A DNA stretch of 64,000 nucleotides from an uncultured Paracoccaceae bacterium (GTDB lineage Bacteria > Pseudomonadota > Alphaproteobacteria > Rhodobacterales > Rhodobacteraceae). The notes beneath the pieces are model-generated. The model had not been told where the DNA came from, did not search any database, and saw nothing but the letters and a program-made list of their open reading frames with translations. Position 1 is the stretch's first letter. The number at the start of each line of letters is the position of its first letter. A program made the position numbers and the translations under genes. The DNA lies in the NCBI GenBank assembly GCA_947499635.1, contig CANMPD010000005.1, positions 124,001 to 188,000 on the forward strand. Direction: 5' to 3'. Below are positions 61,405-64,000 of the stretch, in pieces.

Positions 61405-62298
61405 ATGAGTATTCGTATTGGAAATGCGCCCTGTAGCTGGGGCGTGGAGTTTGCGGACGATCCGCGTAATCCAACGTGGCAGACCGTTCTCAAGGAATGT
61501 GCTGGCGCGGGTTATAAAGGGATTGAGCTGGGGCCCGTTGGTTTTATGCCGGAAGATCCCGCTGAATTAGGCGATGCCCTTACCGCTCATGAGCTTGAGC
61601 TGATTGGTGGGGTGGTGTTCCAACCCTATCATGACCCAGCGGCATGGGATAAAATTCTGGATGCGACGCATCGCACGGCAAAATCTTTGGCCGCGCATGG
61701 TGCGAAACATATGGTTTTGATCGATTCCATTTCACCGCGCCGTGCCCCAACTGCGGGTCGCGTGTCTGAAGCGGAGCAGATGGACAAAGCGGAATGGACC
61801 GCCTTTCGTGAACGTCTGGCCGAGTCTGCGCGTATCGGGACCGAGGAATATGGCCTGACTGTGGGTATTCATGCCCACGCTGCGGGCTTTATGGATTTCG
61901 AGCCCGAGCTGGAACGCCTGTTGGACGAGGTCGATGAAAAGATCCTCAAGATTTGTTTTGACACGGGGCATCACTCATACGCGGGATTTGATCCGGTAGC
62001 GTTTATGAAACGCCATATTGATCGTATTTCTTATATGCATTTCAAAGACATCGCGCCTCGTGTCAAAGCGGATGTGATCGAAAAGCGCACGGGCTTTTAT
62101 GACGCTTGTGGGCAGGGAATTTTCTGCAAGCTGGGTCAGGGCGATGTTGATTTTCCCGCCGTGCGACAGGTGTTGTTAGATGCAGGTTTTGAAGGTTGGT
62201 GCACGGTCGAGCAGGATATCGACCCAACGCTGGATGTGACTCCAATGGCGGACAATCAGCAAAACCGTGAATATCTTGAATCTATTGGCTTTAATTGA
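61405..62298 (+). CDS. TIM-barrel sugar isomerase/dehydratase, IolE/IolI-like
   Basis: A 297-residue xylose-isomerase-like TIM barrel. Metal ligand segments: LGPVGFMPED after GYKGIELG, GIHAHAAGFMDF, CFDTGHHSYAGFDP and CTVEQDIDPT. In inositol operons this fold serves as inosose dehydratase (IolE) or inosose isomerase (IolI). NAPCSWGVEF near the start is common in both. As no other dehydratase gene is visible and the operon otherwise lacks IolE, IolE is the preferred guess, though IolI cannot be excluded. Confidence 0.75.
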   Translation: MSIRIGNAPCSWGVEFADDPRNPTWQTVLKECAGAGYKGIELGPVGFMPEDPAELGDALTAHELELIGGVVFQPYHDPAAWDKILDATHRTAKSLAAHGAKHMVLIDSISPRRAPTAGRVSEAEQMDKAEWTAFRERLAESARIGTEEYGLTVGIHAHAAGFMDFEPELERLLDEVDEKILKICFDTGHHSYAGFDPVAFMKRHIDRISYMHFKDIAPRVKADVIEKRTGFYDACGQGIFCKLGQGDVDFPAVRQVLLDAGFEGWCTVEQDIDPTLDVTPMADNQQNREYLESIGFN

Positions 62299-62310
62299 GG
62301 AGAGCCTGAC

Positions 62311-63444
62311 ATGACCAAATTGAAATGGGGCATGATTGGCGGCGGCGAGGGCAGTCAAATCGGCCCGGCGCACCGCTTGGGCGCATTGGCTGATGCCCGT
62401 TTTGAGTTCACCGCAGGTGCATTAGATCACCGCGCGGACGTGGGGCGCGAATATGCGCAACGTCTTGGGATTGCGACAGACCGCGCCTATGGCGATTGGA
62501 CCGAAATGCTCGCGCGCGAAAAGGACCGTGAGGATCGCGTTGATCTTGTGACGGTTGCAACGCCGAATTCGACTCATTTTGAGATCACCAAATCCTTTCT
62601 TGAGGCCGGGTTTAACGTGCTGTGTGAAAAGCCGATGACCATGACCGTCGAAGAGGGCGAAGAGATTGTCAAAATCGCGGAAAAGAGCGGTAAAATCTGC
62701 GCCGTGAACTATTGCTATTCGGCCTACCCGATGGTGCGTCAAGCGCGGGCTATGGTGCGGGCTGGCGAGATTGGCAAGGTCCGTGTGGTGGTTGCAAGTT
62801 TTAGCCATGGTCATCACGGCGACGCAACGGATGCCGATAATCCACGCGTGCGTTGGCGCTATGATCCGGCGATGGCTGGGGTGTCTGGGCAGTTTGCGGA
62901 TTGCGGAATTCACGCGCTGCATATGTCCAGTTTTATTGCCAATGATGAGGTGAAGACCCTGTCGGCGGATTTTGCGTCGACGATCCCAAGTCGGGAATTG
63001 GAAGATGATGCATTCGTTAATTTCCGCATGGAGGGTGGCACAGTTGGTCGCCTTTGGACGTCTTCGGTTGCCATTGGTCGCCAGCATGGTTTTGATATTC
63101 AGGTCTTTGGTGAAACGGGTGGCCTGCGTTGGGCGTCTGAGCAGCCAAACCAGCTGTATTACACTCCCGTTGGCGGTCGTACGCAGATCATTGAAAAGGG
63201 CGAGGGCGGTCTGCACGAAGATGCGCAACGCCTAAGCCGTGTGTCTATCGCGCACCCCGAAGGGTTTCCGTTGGCGGTGGCAAATATCTACTGTGATTTG
63301 GCGGATGCGATTGCGGGTGAAATCCGTGATAGTCTGCCAAATGCGGCGGATGGTGTGCGGTCGATGGCCGCTGTTCACGTGGCTGTGGACTCTGCCCGTC
63401 AAGGCAGCGTTTGGATGGATGCGCGTCCGTCTATATTCCGCTAA
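62311..63444 (+). CDS. Gfo/Idh/MocA-family oxidoreductase (third inositol-locus dehydrogenase)
   Basis: A 377-residue dehydrogenase of the longer Idh type. NAD motif MIGGGEGSQIGPAHRLGA, with a wide turn containing GEGS; VLCEKPMTMTVEEG with catalytic Lys; GQFADCGIHALHMSSF with the Asp/His region. It resembles IolW/YcjS-like scyllo-inositol or keto-sugar dehydrogenases. It is 12 bases after the IolE/IolI-like gene and so in the same operon. Substrate undetermined. Confidence 0.85.
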   Translation: MTKLKWGMIGGGEGSQIGPAHRLGALADARFEFTAGALDHRADVGREYAQRLGIATDRAYGDWTEMLAREKDREDRVDLVTVATPNSTHFEITKSFLEAGFNVLCEKPMTMTVEEGEEIVKIAEKSGKICAVNYCYSAYPMVRQARAMVRAGEIGKVRVVVASFSHGHHGDATDADNPRVRWRYDPAMAGVSGQFADCGIHALHMSSFIANDEVKTLSADFASTIPSRELEDDAFVNFRMEGGTVGRLWTSSVAIGRQHGFDIQVFGETGGLRWASEQPNQLYYTPVGGRTQIIEKGEGGLHEDAQRLSRVSIAHPEGFPLAVANIYCDLADAIAGEIRDSLPNAADGVRSMAAVHVAVDSARQGSVWMDARPSIFR

Positions 63445-63491
63445 GTATTTCATTAGGCAAACAAAACGGATCTGTGGTAAGGTGCTGGAAC

Positions 63492-64000
63492 CTATTCGAG
63501 GATGGGTTTCAGCGTTTTGCGTTCTATGATGTTGCAGGGAAACAAGCGCACTTCGGGGTAGCGGTCCGGTTCATCCAGCATGGCGACCACCAGCTCAATC
63601 GACGAGGCCACAATCTGGCGCGTGGGCTGTTGAATGGTGGTGAGGGCGATGTTTTCCCAGCTGGAAATTTCCATATCATTCAGACCAATAAGGCCAATAT
63701 CTTCGGGGATGCGCAGCCCTTTGTCTTGTATGGCGGACAAGGCGCCCACCGATAAAACATCGTCACCACAGAAATAAGCCTGTGCAGGGGTTCCGTTCAG
63801 CAGGCGCATCATTTCGTGGCGCCCTGCTTGAAAGCGGTAAGCACTGGCAAAGCTATAGCTGGTCCGGATTTTTGGATGGGCCGACAGTTCTGACATGAAA
63901 CCGGTATAGCGGTCCTGGGTCGAGGTGGCGTTTTCGGGCCCGCCGAGAAAGGCAACATCGGTATAGCCGCGTGCAATCAGGGTGCGTGCCGCCATGCGCC
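63492..64000 (-). CDS. LacI-family transcriptional regulator (C-terminal part, cut by window edge)
   Basis: The ligand-binding domain of a LacI/GalR repressor: ARTLIARGYTDVAFLGGPEN, AYFCGDDVLSVGALSAIQDK and IGLIGLNDMEISSWENIALT with TTIQQPTRQIVASSIELV are typical. About 168 residues are seen; the N-terminal HTH lies beyond base 64000. It is convergent to the plus-strand dehydrogenase operon and very likely represses the inositol genes through the palindrome at 60238-60255, with an inositol derivative as inducer. Confidence 0.88.
   Translation of the reverse strand, partial: RMAARTLIARGYTDVAFLGGPENATSTQDRYTGFMSELSAHPKIRTSYSFASAYRFQAGRHEMMRLLNGTPAQAYFCGDDVLSVGALSAIQDKGLRIPEDIGLIGLNDMEISSWENIALTTIQQPTRQIVASSIELVVAMLDEPDRYPEVRLFPCNIIERKTLKPILE

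Noticed and set aside
1-64000. tRNA, rRNA, IS elements or prophage genes
   Set aside because: None was recognised on either strand; no transposase, integrase or terminal inverted repeats were seen.

Overview
The window looks like part of an extrachromosomal replicon (large plasmid or chromid) of an alphaproteobacterium, most likely a marine Rhodobacterales (Roseobacter-group) bacterium. This rests on the gene families and their packing, moderate-to-high GC, the abundance of peptide-type ABC transporters, a Rep_3-type initiator beside parAB, the Nit1C nitrilase cluster, and alphaproteobacterial heme and inositol operons. No rRNA, tRNA, insertion sequence or CRISPR array was seen. Species cannot be named from the sequence alone.

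Layout. (1) 1-4083: the end of a peptide/opine-type ABC transporter operon (permease C-terminus, fused double ATPase) with a D-2-hydroxyacid dehydrogenase and an acetylpolyamine-amidohydrolase/HDAC-like enzyme. (2) 4271-7436: a secreted DUF547 protein, a FrnE-like DsbA oxidoreductase and a DHA2-family MFS exporter. (3) 7902-15220: a second transporter operon, amidase - binding protein - two permeases - fused double ATPase - glutathione S-transferase-like protein. (4) 15186-21761 (minus strand): a complete seven-gene Nit1C cluster (nitrilase, radical SAM, GNAT, AIR-synthase-like, flavoprotein, two small conserved proteins) plus an LnmK/Pnap_2097-like hot-dog protein, divergent from a MocR-type regulator (22026-23390). 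(5) 23410-27796: the replication/partition module, with rep on the minus strand, parAB on the plus strand, iteron-like repeats between them, and three copies of a GTTTCG-N3-CGAAAC parS-like palindrome. (6) 27907-37004: a sugar-acid region with a sodium/solute symporter and small partner, LysR and GntR regulators, zinc dehydrogenase, IlvD/Edd dehydratase, RpiB-like isomerase, beta-hydroxyacid dehydrogenase and FAH-family hydrolase. (7) 37125-43696: a third peptide-type ABC transporter (five genes) and a LysR regulator. (8) 43818-45017: glutaryl-CoA dehydrogenase. (9) 45193-53751: a complete heme-uptake operon (receptor, HmuS, HmuTUV, ExbB, two ExbDs, TonB). (10) 53741-54436: a DUF4386 membrane protein. 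(11) 54602-64000: a myo-inositol catabolic locus, iolD-iolC-iolB-aldolase-iolG on the minus strand and two Gfo/Idh/MocA dehydrogenases with a TIM-barrel IolE/IolI-like protein on the plus strand. The divergent promoter carries a perfect LacI-type operator, and a LacI-type regulator runs off the right edge.

The genes form a set of nutrient-acquisition modules (amides/peptides, nitriles or cyanide-related nitrogen, sugar acids, heme iron, inositol) around one origin. By eye, plus-strand base use goes from C-rich to the left of the rep/par intergenic region to G-rich to the right, as expected for bidirectional replication from about 24.7-25.3 kb. The most unusual content is the Nit1C cluster with its linked MocR regulator and ATACAAT repeats, the novel-looking parS set, and an intergenic site at 31848-31865 that almost exactly matches my recollection of the enterobacterial ExuR/UxuR hexuronate operator.
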